Part shown: piece by piece, positions 23,128-35,890 of the stretch
How positions within the stretch are numbered: position 1 is the stretch's first letter
Layout: each line of letters starts with the position of its first letter
NCBI GenBank assembly: GCA_947561585.1
Contig: CANNZV010000422.1
Span: forward strand, 500,102 to 564,101
Source: Caprella mutica
Taxonomy: Eukaryota; Arthropoda; Malacostraca; Amphipoda; Caprellidae
Direction of reading: 5' to 3'
Length of the DNA: 64,000 bases
Position numbers and translations under genes: made by a program
The notes under the pieces: model-generated
The model's input: the letters and a program-made list of their open reading frames with translations, nothing else
Database searches by the model: none
Told to the model about the DNA's origin: nothing

Positions 23128-26100
23128 TTATTTTCTTCTAATTTTCTTCGAAGTAATCAAATTAGTTCGATAAGAATTGAGTGGAAACTTGTTATTACGA
23201 TTCACAGTTGTCATAAATATCGAATTCTCACTGTGACACTTACTAACTACATTAGAATTGAAATACTTTGAATATTTTCTTATTGTGGGAAGAGATTCTA
23301 ATGATATGGAAATGAAGACACATTGCGGTTTCGGAGCTCTTCTGTAAACTTTCTTTCTTGACTTTTTGGGTAAACGTGACCCTAATGTCGGTGATAATAC
23401 TTCATGTGATGACTTTTTGGCATACCGTTTTGAAACAAAGCCTTTTGGGATTGAATCTATGTATGGTAACTTAAGCTTCCCATTACAGTCATTCTCTCTC
23501 AATTCATTACCAAAAGATTCGTTAGTTGAAGAGACCGTTTTGAAGGGATCTACTTCATCCTCAATAGTTCTCCACATGAAGGCACATTCTTCTTCGTAGC
23601 AACCATCAGGAACAGATATCAGTCCTTCTGGCAAAGGTCTAGGGCTAGCAACGGTCACCTGAGGAAGAGGCCTTTTGAAAGGTTTCCACTTTATCACAGG
23701 CTTCTTCCTCATCGCTATTTTCGATTTGATAGATTTGGGAAATTTTAAAGACGAGGAGACTTTGTTACTAAAGGTTTGTTTTGTTTCTGTACAATCTGGC
23801 TCCACTGGCTGTGAGATGTAGTCTAAGGTTTCATCGGAGGTGATGTTATTCAGATAGTCTGATCCTGTGGCCAGGAGTATTTGATCAGTTCCGACAGCCA
23901 GGACAGCATTGCTAACAGCTCTGAAAGTAAGAGTTTTTAAATTTAAAAAACTGAAAATGTGTCTTGTGATCTGAATTGAGGAAACACTGATTTTGAAAAA
24001 AATATAATCATGTGTATAACCTTACCCCCCACTACCTGTGGAGACCGCAGATCCAATTATGCCGGTGCTACTCCTTCTTCTGTTGCTAAACCTAGACGCA
24101 GCAGATATTTTTGGGGTGTTGGGGAGGGTTCTATCTCCCGAATACAGACTTTCAGTTGTTGATACTCCGTTCATATGGTAGTTATTTAGCAGCGCCGTCA
24201 TGTTGACACTCACTGAATCTGAAAGAATCAGCATAAGGTTGTTAAATAATAAATATTATAAAATCAAGATTAAATTTCAATATAAATCTGTTGCTTTCAC
24301 CATTTTCGAGATCCCTCTCCGTTGAGCCTGAGGAGAACATTCCGGCATGAGAAGAAAACAATCCTCCCACCAAGCTGCTTCTTCTTCTTTTATCTTCTAC
24401 GTTATCTCCAGAATCTTCTTCTTCAATGTCAGGCAGAATGAGAGTTTGCTGATCTTCGGGAACTCTGAAACAAAAAGAATTCAATAATCCAAATAAAAGA
24501 GAATTTAGTCTAAGTACCTTGACCAAAATTGGGGTTTGACATCGGCTTTGAAAGTAAAGACCATATCACCGATGTCAACAGGAAAATAAATACAAGGGAC
24601 TTTGAAGAAACAGTCAAACATGAAAATAGCTTCGTGAGTAATTTCTGTGACAGGGTTCATGTGCGTAGAAAAGCTACTACGGTAAAAAAATACATCCAAA
24701 ACTATTCTTTAACAGTGCTTATGGCTGCCGAAAAGCTACGATGTGAACAGCGTTACCTACCACCATTCAATGACAATGAAATTTAAATATAATAATTGTT
24801 CTAAGTCTAGTAAGTGGTCAGTTGTTTTTCGTTACATACATCATGTCGGCAGCTGATCCTTTATAAGCTTTCTTTATGTAGGACATGGATGCCTCAGTGT
24901 AAGGTAACTGCGGTCTCTGCTGGTCGAAGTACATGTCCTTGGTGAGAGGGGGGAGTTTGGACAAGAGTGTGTCCACTATCAAGTAGGACACCTTCATGTG
25001 TCTGTCTATTATCCAATTCATTTCAAAATCCTCATCATCGTCACCAAAAGGGTTGATGAGCTGCTCAGCAACCTGTTATAAAAGAACTCTAATGGAGTTT
25101 GAACAGTAACTGATTTTTTGGTTGTCAATGGGAAGATAAAAATAAAGGATGCTTTATAGCATAAATATTAATTCGGTCTTTGTTTTACAAATCTGTGTAC
25201 AATTTGTTGAAGTAAATGTCATTTTCCAACCATAATCGCCAAGTTAAAATATTGTCCATATCAATTAAAGTGAATTCATAACTTTATTGGTACAACAATT
25301 GTAGTGAACGTGCCACCAACTTCTACCTACATTTTTTTCTAAAGAAATATTAACTAGTTAACCAATGCATAGTTTCAGAATAATTTCAAAGGATGACGTT
25401 TGTTAATATATAAGAAAAATGTACTCAGATGTATGTCACTAGATGGCGCTCAACTCGCTTAGAGTTTACAAAACTGGTAGGTTTATGCAATGCTACACCT
25501 TGACAAAAGAGGTTATAAATTTTCAAAGAGATATCACTTTAAAAAACATTTTAAAACGAATATTAATTAACTAATATTAAGTTGCTTGTACTGGGACTAT
25601 ATGTCTGAATTACCTTGAGTAGCCCCATGTAGAAGAAGAACTGCAGAATGGTGAAGTAAGGGATGTAAAGGTCTGGCTTCAGTCGATAAGGTATAGGACT
25701 TTTCTCTAAGTACTGACGTCCTATGATGCATGCGAAGAAAAAGGCGTACGTCGCTATTGTCACCACCTGCCGGAGTTAACATTAAATGTTATACTTTGTC
25801 GAATGCTTCAGCCATTCACAGCACTGTGTGGCTTATATTATTATTTTTATAGAACCAAAAATTTATTCAAGTGATTGTAAGTGAAAGTAATTTCCTGAAC
25901 GTTTGCTTATAGGAAATTTATTATTTGAAATTTTAGAAGAAGAAGTACAATCTTCAATAGTTACAAAGGGTTAATCGGTGGTTAGACAATTAGCTAACTC
26001 CTAGATTAAGATGGTGGTTCACCTGGGTGTACACCAGGGGGATGCTGACCCAGTCGTAGCACCACAACAGACCACACTTTGCTCGGTACTCTAAAAACAT

Positions 26101-29100
26101 CTGGAATATTGAAAATACATTAGAGTGAGAAAATCAATAGGTATCAATTTAGATATTCAATACAAAATATTAATGCAACTGCATCGGGTAGTGTCAAAGA
26201 AAATAATGAAAAAAATAATTCCGGCCAGGTTCTTAAGATAAAAAATTTACAATCTAATTTATTCTTATATATATATAAATCATGTATACGCAGGTAAATT
26301 ATAAATCACGCAGCGGAATGCCCTACGGCGAGTTTTTCTGGATCCGCATTTTCTCTATCATTGTAACTAATTAAGGAAAAAATATATATTCCCTTTGTTT
26401 ATAATATTGTTAGATGTGCTAAATAAACCTATTTGCTATTTCGTTCCTCCTCACCTCCATGATGAGTTTGACGCCATGCGGGTCCGGTATCCTCTTCATG
26501 GCCCGGGCCTCGCTGAGGAGAGTTGTGAACCAACTACATGGCACCCAGTAGGTGTTATACTCCGTACATGGGATGTTCTTATAGAATTCCAACTCTGCAC
26601 TTGTCATGAAACCTTCAAATTAGATAACAAATATTTGATTTAGCTAAATCAGAAGAATTTTAAATGTCTTCTCAAAGAAATTTTTCTTGAAGAAAAATAA
26701 GTAGCGTAGAATCTTTTTCTTCAGCGTCATATTTAGTGTTTCGTACTATTGTTGGACATCAAGTATAGAATTTACACAAATGTATACACTGAGCAAAATT
26801 TTATGCGATTTTCAGACTAATGATCCTCGATCTTATCTTTACAATATTAAGAAATAAACTAATTTTTCACGAAAGCTGGAGAGGACATTTAAACTCTAGC
26901 ATAACTTAATGATTACCAGATCCTTTGTGCATCTGGCAGATAACTTACTACCTACCAGCTACAATGGCCTTACATTCGAATGAGAGACGAAGACCTCAAT
27001 TAGATAGACTTAACAGTGAATACGATTCCTTACGTCTCACCTGCCTCTACGATATGGTCCACGGTTGGGAATCTCATCTTTACAGACGATGAAATGGACC
27101 TCAGGACCATCACCAAACTGAGGTTGAGGTACCGAACCTGAAGGAGAAACTGATAGAGTAACTTCCGAGTTATGGAACAGTTCCATATTTTCGATCGTAG
27201 AAGACTAAAAAACTAAAACGCATTTTTTAGTCTTACAGGATCGAAAAGGTGGAACCATTCGATAACTCGGAGCTCATCCTAGTCAGAGGCTGTAAAGTGT
27301 AAAAGTCTTTAATTTGAATTTAATTAACTGTTTGATAGGGGAAAGAAGCAGCACTCGGACACTTAACGTACTCGAAAAGTACTGCAAATGTTAGAGCTCG
27401 TTTTAAAAAAAGACGTTTTAAGTGACTGCTTATATTAAATAGCATTGTTACCATAGTTCGTCGAATCATTCGTCCCTTATCGTCACTTCCGCTGACGTAG
27501 AGAGCGATAGAGTGAAGTAATCTGGAAAAGAACACAGGTAATGAAATTCACTTTACTGATTGAATTTATATTACTAGAAGGTTGAATAATGAATATCTAT
27601 TTATACTAGATTTACTAGAAGGTTGAAGCCTGAAGGCCATATAAATAATGTCAAAAGGAAATTAAATATATGAAAGAGGCAGCCAGAAAGGTAAGAGACT
27701 CCATGAACAAAGTCACTTACCACCAGTCTGTAACAAGCTCATGGATGTAGAGAAGCTACTCCGTGAATGCAGTCACTTACCAAGTAATGTGACGAAAAGA
27801 GACAAGCACCGGTGACTGTACTCACGGACGGAAGAAGAAAATGAAGAGGTGATAGTAAATGAATCCTACGAGTCTATCTAATACAAAAATATAATACCTC
27901 GTAGGGTGAGGTATTTAGTCTTACACTTACTTATCAGGCCACTGTACAGTCTTACACTTACTTATCAGGCCAGGGAATAGCCATGTACTGCTGCCACCAT
28001 CTTGATGCAACGAAAGAGACGTAGAATCCCAAAATAAAGGAGAGTGGAATGTAGTTCATGAAGGAGTCGCAGTAGAAGGCGAGTCTTTCGAAAGCTCTAA
28101 GGAAAGAAATACATTATATAAAGTAAAACTACAAAATATTGTCTCTACTGTCCCTATTGCTCTGTGGGCACTTCACTCTATTGCCTCTACTATCCCTATT
28201 GTTCTATGGAACTTCACTCTATTGTCTCTTCTATCCCTATTGCTCTGTGGAACTTCACTCTATTGTCTCTTCTATCCCTATTGCTCTGTGGAACTTCACT
28301 CTATTGTCTCTTCTATCCCTATTGCTCTGTGGAACTTCACTCTATTGTCTCTTCTATCCCTATTGCTCTGTGGGCACTTCACTCTATTGTCTCTTCTATC
28401 CCTATTGCTACGTGGGCACTTCACTCTATTGTCTCTTCTATCCCTATTGCTCCGTGGGCACTTCACTCTATTGTCTCTTCTATCCCTATTGCTCCGTGGG
28501 CACTTCACTCTATTGTCTCTTCTATCCCTATTGCTCTGTGGGCACTTCACTCTATTGTCTCTTCTATCCCTATTGCTCCGTGGGCACTTCACTCTATTGT
28601 CTCTACTATCCCTATTGCTCTGTGGGCACTTCACTCTATTGTCTCTTCTATCCCTATTGCTCTGTGGGCACTTCACTCTATTGTCTCTACTGTCCCTATT
28701 GCTCTGTGGGGACTTCACTCAAAAACTAAATAACTTCTTTTTGTGTTCGTTACTTTCCCTAACAATGTCATTTATTCTCTCCATTTCTCTATAATTTAAT
28801 TAGTTAATGCGCTTCTCTTTATTCGTCGTGACTCAGAAACAGCATCGCCTGTCAAAGTACAGTCACTCACACCTCTCTATCTCTCTTACAGGTCACTGTC
28901 CTGTGAAAACATGCTGCTGTCATGCACATTTTACATGCTATATATTTTCTTTGTTTTAATGTCATACGCCTTTTCTTTGTTTTAACGTCTAATGTACACT
29001 AATTGAACATATAGAGGGTGTATATCAGGCTTTTTTAGTAGGGTAAATTACGAATTATTGGTCAGTTTCACATCTTCGGTCATATATGAAAAAAGATATA

Positions 29101-31448
29101 TATTATTAATCATTTTACTTTTATTGGTGTTCATGATTCCTGCAGGTATCATGGATACCAATAAAAAATAATTTATAATTATTATATCTATTTTTCTTAT
29201 ATGACCGAAGATGTGAAACTGACCGATAATTCGTCATTTACCCTATACATTTAAAAAATAAGTTGAACTCTTTTTCATTTGTTGAATTAAAAACTTTAAT
29301 TTAACCAGTAATCAATGAAGATAACTATATGTTATTTAACTTATTAGTCAGTATATTGAATTTATAGGTATTATCTATTGTTAATTCGTTTGAAGCTTCT
29401 ATTGTTGTTACAAAGTTTAAAGACATAAATTCAGTCATTTTATACTACTTTATTATCTTTTAAATTCATTAGTATAATAATGTAGTTAATTACAGACAAA
29501 TTACTGATAGTAGATGGTAATTAAAGTCTTCTTTAATTAACAATAATGGCTTTGTGTTCTATTTAAAAAAGTGTAGTTAATTTCAGTCAACCGAAAAGAT
29601 CTTTAAAGTATTTAACTCGGATATTTATTGTTAAAAAAAAACCTATGTAATCTAATAAATAGATTAAATCAACCGATCTTTTGTTTTATAATATATAAAG
29701 AAAACGTAATTCTAATTTTTAAAATTAATTTTAATATCAATATTTATTCCTTAGTTCGGCGTATCACCAATTAAAAGTACGGGTTAAATCATATTTTTTT
29801 AATAAGTCCGAAAATGTGAAACGGTACGATATTCCCTTGACATTAAAAAGGGAATATTAACACTGTTTATCCCGAGAGTCTGTTTATATTACATTTTAAC
29901 TAAGAACAGCTGTTTGCTCTAAACAAACTTCCATCTCCTGCTCCAAGAACAATAAACTCAGTTATTTTATATCTCAGAACAAGCATTTGGGGGGACATTT
30001 CCTTGAATTGAGATTTGATTAAACAATTATAACTAAAGTCATAAGGGGGGAAGAGGGGTGGGTGGGGGGCGGAATCGAAAAGGAAATAGAGACACAGAAA
30101 TTTAAAGGAAACTATTAGTCGTCAATATAAAGTACAATTTCCATAATACTGCTACGTTTGTAGTTAATCGGTCATTAATTTCAATAACGGCATAACTCAA
30201 ATATCGCAATTTTTGGGTTTCGTACACCATCTTGTTCAGAAGTTACGGGTCTACACCATTGTATTATGGTTACAAACCTCTTGTTACCTAAGAAAAAATC
30301 ATTTAAACTCGAAGCATGATGTTATAATTAATAAGGATATTTCAGAGTTAAAGCAACAAACTCTTTTGATATATAAGTTCCGAAAAGTCCCACAGTTTAA
30401 GGTCCGAACTCCATTGTGGCAAGGCATCTTTGCCTATGATTAGAATTTGGAGTCATCTATTGGTGCTCAATCCTATTGGAGACTCCATGGCGAACACTGG
30501 AAGAGTTTTTTAGCCGATGGTAGCAGCTTTGATTCCAGAACGAGAGATATGTACCTTTCTGAGTTCACTTTGATTCCACAAATACGAAAGGAGATCTTCA
30601 AATGGTCGTCACAGGAGTAAAAGCCATCACAAAATGTGAATTTTGACGTCTACCATCGACTTAACTTGAATAACTGAGAACTCGTTCATTTTGATGGTTC
30701 ATAACATGCTGAATCACAAATATCTCTTTCATCTATGAACATCACGTCAGGAATTTGCCTATAGCTAACTCCAGTATGTGACGAATTCTTTTTGCTCACA
30801 TTTTTTCATGATGGTCAGTAAGCTCATGACTTTTTGGAATATTAAATGGTTAAGTTCCTATATCATCTTTCAGCACTAGATACAATTGAATTTTAACTAA
30901 CACCGGCTTCTGCATCCAATTTACAATGCCATTGACGTACTTGTGGGTTTCAACGCAACTACCCGTGTTTATTTGAATAGTTTTGCATTTGCATTTACAA
31001 TTGCATCTACAGCCATGATACAATATTAAAGATGTATGTATGATGTATGAAACAAATCTTCAAGATGCTATACGATTTAAATAACTTATCATCGATTTTG
31101 AATGATTTATTTGAAACGAAAAACTGGTTGCCTTAATTCTGAAACACCCTGCAAATGGATGACAAAGATTGAACATATTTGATATATACCGTTACCGAGA
31201 TTAATAACTTAATAAGCAATACATAATATTTCTAGTTGTTAACAAAGAAATAGCTGAAGAACTAGTCACCTTTTTTGTTTTTTAGAGAAGGCAAACCTGT
31301 AGATTACGCTCATTAGGCTGTAACTGAGCATGAAGAAGAGGAACTCCCTGTAAACCAATTTGTAGAGGGAGCCTTTCCACTTGAAGAGGAGTCTGGTGAA
31401 GCCGCCTGACGTGGAGGAGGCCACGTCATATTGGTAGGACACGGTCAT
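23128..31448 (-). CDS. BEST: Bestrophin family anion channel, 11 exons, 750 aa
   Basis: Bestrophins are calcium-gated, pentameric chloride and bicarbonate channels of the plasma membrane. Exons in minus-strand order are 31448-31270, 28096-27962, 27521-27452, 27137-27041, 26612-26455, 26100-26023, 25766-25614, 25072-24840, 24464-24301, 24218-24026 and 23920-23128. All are GT-AG with consistent phases (2253 nt). The start MTVSYQYDV is the family signature. Neck residues fall at I76, F80 and F84 (IPLSFILGF), as in vertebrate bestrophin-1, followed by RWWQQY and WPDKL. The calcium clasp is NPFGDDDEDFE (about residues 297-307). After about residue 370 the tail is Ser/Arg-rich and poorly conserved, and the last 264 codons lie in one exon. 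The paralogue cannot be assigned. Exon 1 was extended to the GTGACT donor at 31269 because this restores the expected loop (YRFAFSKKQKRAFE). Confidence 0.95.
27156..27282. mobile_element. Palindromic miniature element in a bestrophin intron
   Basis: The outer arms GAGTAACTTCCGAGTTATGG and ATTCGATAACTCGGAGCTC are imperfect complements, as are TTTTCGATCGTAGAAGACTA and GTCTTACAGGATCGAAAA. It belongs to the GGGTAAGTTC family seen at 3227-3390. It starts only about 19 bp from the acceptor of the fourth coding exon. Confidence 0.78.
27918..27975 (-). repeat. 31-bp tandem duplication carrying two identical splice donors
   Basis: A 31-bp unit starting GTCTTACACTTACTTATCAG is repeated at 27918 and 27949. 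On the gene strand each copy reads CCTGATAA then GTAAGTGTAAG. The exon therefore has its proper donor at 27962/27961 and a second, identical donor 31 bases farther. Use of the distal donor would add 31 nt and shift the frame. Confidence 0.9.
28139..28718. repeat. 42-bp minisatellite in bestrophin intron 1
   Basis: About 14 nearly identical copies of a unit reading CTTCACTCTATTGTCTCTTC, TATCCCTATTGCTCTGTGGG, CA. The 42-bp period is a multiple of three and leaves several frames open on both strands, which explains the long but meaningless ORFs here. It lies only 42 bp upstream, in gene sense, of the acceptor of coding exon 2. On the gene strand the array is purine-rich and is not a pyrimidine tract. 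Confidence 0.96.
29041..29243. mobile_element. 203-bp palindromic miniature element flanked by TA
   Basis: The ends are GGGTAAATTACGAATTATTG and its near complement, with TA on each side (29039-29040 and 29244-29245). The arms continue inward (GTCAGTTTCACATCTTCGGT), so nearly the whole element can fold. TA targets suggest mobilisation by a Tc1/mariner-type transposase. It lies in bestrophin intron 1. Confidence 0.88.
30200..31152 (-). pseudogene. Mariner-type transposase relic in bestrophin intron 1
   Basis: Read on the minus strand with frame shifts, fragments such as QIPDVMFIDERDIC, HVMNHQNERVLSYSS and SPFVFVESK line up in order with the core of mariner-family transposases (the FSDEK block, then HNxQNDRV, then PLVFV). 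The presumed 5' end near 31150 reads GCAGGGTGTTTCAGAATTAA, like mariner termini. The opposite terminus was not found. Multiple stops and frame shifts show it is dead. Confidence 0.6.
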
Positions 31449-31983
31449 CCTGCAACTACTTCTCTCTTTCTTCTATTTACATCTCATGTTTTGAAGTCAG
31501 TGACTTTGAAATAAAGTTTCACTCCTTCCATAGAAAAGTTATATTCTAATCTACGATTCAAAAAAGGATCCTTTTCTGGTTCACACTCAGGATAGGTTTG
31601 TTGAATTCAACTTTGAATTATAAAAACTCACTATTTTCCTAAACCTATTCCAGAAAATTGATTACAAATTATTTTCTGAATTTCACTTCAAGTTATTTTG
31701 AACATTTAATAACTTTTTATAATTTAAAAATCACTTTCTTCACGAACACTTTTTTTGCAGCACAAATCTCGATGTAATTTTTAAACAAACTTAATTGATT
31801 GAAATTCACAATCACTTTAATTTCCTGGTTAAAATTTACACCTTATTTTCCTCTTTCCCCTACTTATTATTTCCCCACTCAACGATGTGGGGAAAGACAC
31901 GTCTTGTCCCCATCGCTAGCGTAATGGGAGTGACTAGAGCCCCAACTGGGAGGCTCCGTGGGGACAATTGTGCCTCCCCATGG
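31449..31983. promoter_or_regulatory. Presumed bestrophin upstream and promoter region
   Basis: This non-coding stretch directly precedes the bestrophin start codon. No TATA box or initiator can be named with confidence. A CCCCATCGCTAGCGTAATGG-like segment and a short inverted GGGGA/TCCCC pattern occur near 31875-31985, next to a tandem array. The 5' UTR boundaries are unknown. Confidence 0.3.
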
Positions 31984-32700
31984 GGTAAATAAAGCGCATG
32001 CTAAGTAAATAGAGTGGAGTAAATAAAGCGCATGCTAAGTAAATAGAGTGGGGTAAATAAAGCGTATGCTTAGTAAATAGAGTGTGGTAAATAAAGCGCA
32101 TGCTAAGTAAATAGAGTGGGGTAAATAATGCGCATGCTAAATAAATAGAGTGCACACTGTCTAAATACAGTGCACGCTGTGTAAATACACTACACACTGT
32201 CACTGTGTAAATACACTACACACTGTCACTGTGTAAATACACTACACACTGTCACTGTGTAAATACAGTACACACTGTCACTGTGTAAATACAGTGCATG
32301 CTATGTAAATACAGTACACACTGTCACTGTGTAAATACAGTGCATGCTATGTAAATACAGTACACACTGTCACTGTGTAAATACAGTGCATGCTATGTAA
32401 ATACAGTACACACTGTCACTGTGTTAATACAGTGCATGCTATGTAAATACAGTACACACTGTCACTGTGTAAATACAGTGCATGCTATGTAAATACAGTA
32501 CACACTGTCACTGTGTTAATACAGTGCACACTGTAAATACAGTACACACTGTGAAAATACAGTGCACACTGTCACTGTGTAAATACAGTACACACTGTGA
32601 AAATACAGTACACACTGTCACTGAAAATACAGTGCACACTGTCACTGTGAAAATACAGTACACACTGTTTAAATATAGTACACACTATAAATATAGTTTA
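31984..32700. repeat. Composite minisatellite (TAAATAGAGTG and TACAGTACACACTGTCACTG units)
   Basis: The left third repeats GGTAAATAAAGCGCATGCTA. The remainder repeats TGTAAATACAGTGCATGCTA and TACAGTACACACTGTCACTG in alternating order, with a higher-order period of about 50 bp in the middle. The units share the GTAAATA start, so the parts look derived from one another. ORFs crossing the array are artefacts. Confidence 0.93.
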
Positions 32701-32758
32701 CCTATGTAATTAATTATTATGAATTCCATTTTTCCTTCTCTATTAATTAGTATAGTCT

Positions 32759-32785
32759 AAATATATATATATATATATATATATT
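32759..32785. repeat. TA dinucleotide microsatellite
   Basis: An uninterrupted run of about 13 TA dinucleotides followed by TTTACAG. Confidence 0.95.
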
Positions 32786-33970
32786 TACAGCTTCTTAAAT
32801 TAAATGAAGAAATTAATAAAAATTCTAAATTATTTTATTTTTGTAATTTCTATGCTTACTATCTTCATTTAAAGAGAAAATATTCTAATTCATTCGTAAA
32901 GTACTTCTAGAGAACAATAAACCATTTCCTAGAGTATGACAGGCATTTTGGCAAGGGAAATGCCTTGTTTTTGTTACCAGAGTACATAGTGTAATTGCGC
33001 AAAAAAAGAAAGAGACTTTAATAAGATGGTCAAACACATACACTATTGGCTCAGCTGTGAACTAAAGCCAACACACACACGAGAGTAAGTGACCACCCTC
33101 GTACTTATGTTAGAGGGTCGTCACTCACATTTTCTGTCAACCTATCACTCAGCTGATGATGTGGGAGTAACCATCATAAATAGAGGAGGTTATCAGTTAT
33201 ATTTAGGGTTACTTTTTATGTGATCTCACCTTTTAAGGGTTGAACAGAAGTTATATTGCTCGTTTATTTCATTTAGATTCTGTCCCATTAGATAAAAAAT
33301 GATGACCATCGTAGAGAGTGACGTCATAATGATAGTAGTGATGTTTGTAATGGTAATAGAAAGGAAATATCTGTTAACACTGCATGCTTTTTATGATATT
33401 ATTAATAGAATCTAAATGAGGATTCAATGTCGAATATAATAAGAACAAAGGCTTTGTTAACACTCAATGAACTATAATTAAATGAAAGACAATGCGAGAG
33501 GAAACTAACTTAGCAATTAATTCAACACTACTAATGAAAAATTTAAAGATGATCACTGTACATAGTAATAATTTCGTGATATATATTCCTTTACCAACTG
33601 ATACTATTCAAAGCTCTCTATGTAATTTGCTATGTTAATATAAAAAGATAAACTTAATATTTTTTTTACTGAAGTGTTGAGCCAAATTACAACAGTTCGT
33701 GTGTTTATAAATATAATGTTGTAAATGAGACAAAGAGTACCGAAGAGTTTTAGGATCTCTCCTGTTTGGTGCTTAAATGTTATATTCTGATGTATTTTTG
33801 TCCAAACAACTCGAAAAATCATAACTGTTTTTTTATAGAAACTAATATTTTGGAGCTACGCGTGTTTAAAGTTTTTAATTTCCTGTCTATTACTGTAGGA
33901 TTGAGAACTTGAAGAAAACTGTGTTTTTATTGAAATATTAAAGCATTTTTTATATGAAGCTGTAATATAG
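32786..33970. other. Intergenic, nothing recognised
   Basis: A+T-rich sequence without credible ORFs or clear repeats. A 72-codon open stretch at 33604-33822 on the minus strand has no recognisable features. Confidence 0.5.
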
Positions 33971-34200
33971 TTTTTTGTATCCGCTAGTTTGTTGTACTGC
34001 ACACTTCGTGATTGTTGATCTGGCAGAGGGGTTGAATGGGCGGCACGCTCCTGATGTACATATATCGGATCTTTTCAGTTTCGGTGATATTTCCATGTAT
34101 TACTTTATTGTTGGTGAGAAGGAGGGCGTGCCGCTCCCCGAATCCCCGTGCCAGGTTATTAAGCAATCATGAAAGGTGCTCTAGCTACAACAAATTACAT
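33971..34200. mobile_element. Palindromic miniature element, about 230 bp
   Basis: The left half contains GTTTGTTGTACTGCACACTT and GGGCGGCACGCTCC. The right half has the imperfect complements (GGAGGGCGTGCCGCTCCCCG, then GAGCTACAACAAAT-like text). The ends match the family with TTGTTGTATCCGCTA seen near 3670 and 4770. Short ORFs in three frames here are artefacts of its G+C-richer middle. Confidence 0.72.
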
Positions 34201-35890
34201 TCTTCGAAATTTTCTTTAAATTATACCATTTAAAGAAAAAGTTGACTAATAATTAATGAATAGCTACTTTTTTTCTTTATGTGGAACCATATGATAACTC
34301 TGAACTTACCATATGTTTCAAAAATGGTTACTCACTGAAATTTTCTGGAAAACGCAACTGTAAACAAACAAATGGAGATAAGTTTCTACCTAGATTCTAG
34401 CTTAAGTGAAGAGATGGCTTTATTTTTAAAGTTATGCCTTCTTGTCTTGAATCTCTTAACCATTTTAACGCAAAAAAAGGTTAATTACTGCATACATAAA
34501 TTAATATGAAAACAACAAATATACTCACGTACATACTAATGAGTGGTAATACTTCCGCTAGGTGTCGTTAATTTTATTATATACTTTTTATATGAACATT
34601 TTGAAAATAAACGAGCATTCAAATATTACATAATTAAATATTCTGAATCGATTTAAAACAAATTTGGCGATTGTTTGATTTTAACTTTACTATCCCTTTG
34701 AAGGTCCCTTCCAAGCTATTTTTTTTTATATCTTTAATCAGGGAGTTTAAGGTTTCTTATCATTTTGCTGTAAAGCCCATACCTATTTTACCTCAGACTT
34801 CTAATTTCCAGTCTGAAAAAAAAGAATGTGCTCCATTTGTTTGAATGTCAACTAGGTATTAGTATCAGGTATAATAAACCAATTTAATATTCATGTAAAG
34901 GTATAACATTGATAAAATCTATGTGAAACATTTATATACCTACTTCAGGAAACAATTGTTATCTTAAACGAAGTCCGCAAACACATTGTTTGTTTATAAA
35001 TTCAAATTTGAAATCAAGACAAAGAGTGTACAATCTTCTTTTTCAGCGTCAGATTAGAGATTCGTTCAATTGTTGCACACAGAGTATAAGAAACTTAAAA
35101 GCAAATAATAAAATAAACACCGAATAGAATTGTTTGCGGTTAGCAGAATAATGATCCAATACTTTAATTCTACAATATAACGTAATAAACTCCTCTATTT
35201 CCCGGGGCCTGGAGAGGAACTTTAACCTCTGCATCAGCTATATCGTTGACGTCAAAGAGAAAATAAGTACAAGGGATTGGAAGCAGTCAAAAATAGAAGT
35301 GGTTCCATGAACAAAGTCACCTATAACCGTCGGTGACAATGCTCATGGAGGCAGATAAGCTACTCCGTGAATGCAGTCTATTACCAAGGAATGTGACGAA
35401 AAGATACACAAGCACCAGTGGCTGCACTCACTGATAGAAGAGGAAAATGAAGAGGTGATACTAGTAAATGAAGCCTACAAATCTACCCATCACAAAATCT
35501 AAGAGCATAACCCTAGCAATATCCTCTAAAACTGAAAATAGCGTTAAAACATGATAAACATAGTAAATATAAAAAATGACAATACATAATCCAAATTACA
35601 ACAGTTCAAGGCCCAATGGATAGAGTCACTGGGAGCAAAAACCAATTGAAATTACCTCGAAAGCGTAACTGCAAATTATTTAATTTCATAGTAATGATCA
35701 ATTCAAATTCAAAGGCCATGTCACTAATAAAAAAACGAATTGGTGTGAGTTAAAAAAAAAGAATAAAGAATGTGATATAGTTTAATGTTTTCCAAGTCAC
35801 ACACAATGACAAACATATTCGATGATATAAAAGCTTTACATATCTATATATACACTTCCACTGCAAATACAGAAAATTTATTGAGAACAT
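34201..35890. other. Intergenic with two dispersed repeats, no gene
   Basis: Near 34950-35230 lies a diverged copy of the repeat at 22245-22690 (ACAAAGAGTGTACAATCTTC). Near 35290-35480 lies a copy of the repeat at 1200-1450 and 27690-27870 (CCATGAACAAAGTCACC, GAAAATGAAGAGGTGATA). Elsewhere nothing is recognised. The last part would include the MRPL14 3' UTR. Confidence 0.55.

Noticed and set aside
23366..23599. Plus-strand ORF of 77 codons
   Set aside because: It is an antisense shadow of the long last exon of the bestrophin gene.
28139..28794. Four overlapping long ORFs (up to 196 codons) with repeated YCLFYPYCS-like and RDNRVKCP-like units
   Set aside because: The 42-bp period is divisible by three, so several frames stay open on both strands. 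It is an intronic minisatellite with no codon bias or domain.
30213..30443. 76-codon plus-strand ORF
   Set aside because: It lies in or beside the decayed mariner relic on the other strand, with no recognisable domain.
31270..31297. Alternative donor for bestrophin exon 1 at AG/GTTTGC (31297/31296)
   Set aside because: It is in the same phase but would delete nine residues of the conserved loop after YR, whereas the GTGACT donor at 31269 restores the family length and the neck numbering.
34036..34233. Three overlapping ORFs of 60-65 codons
   Set aside because: They fall inside a palindromic miniature element and mirror each other across strands.
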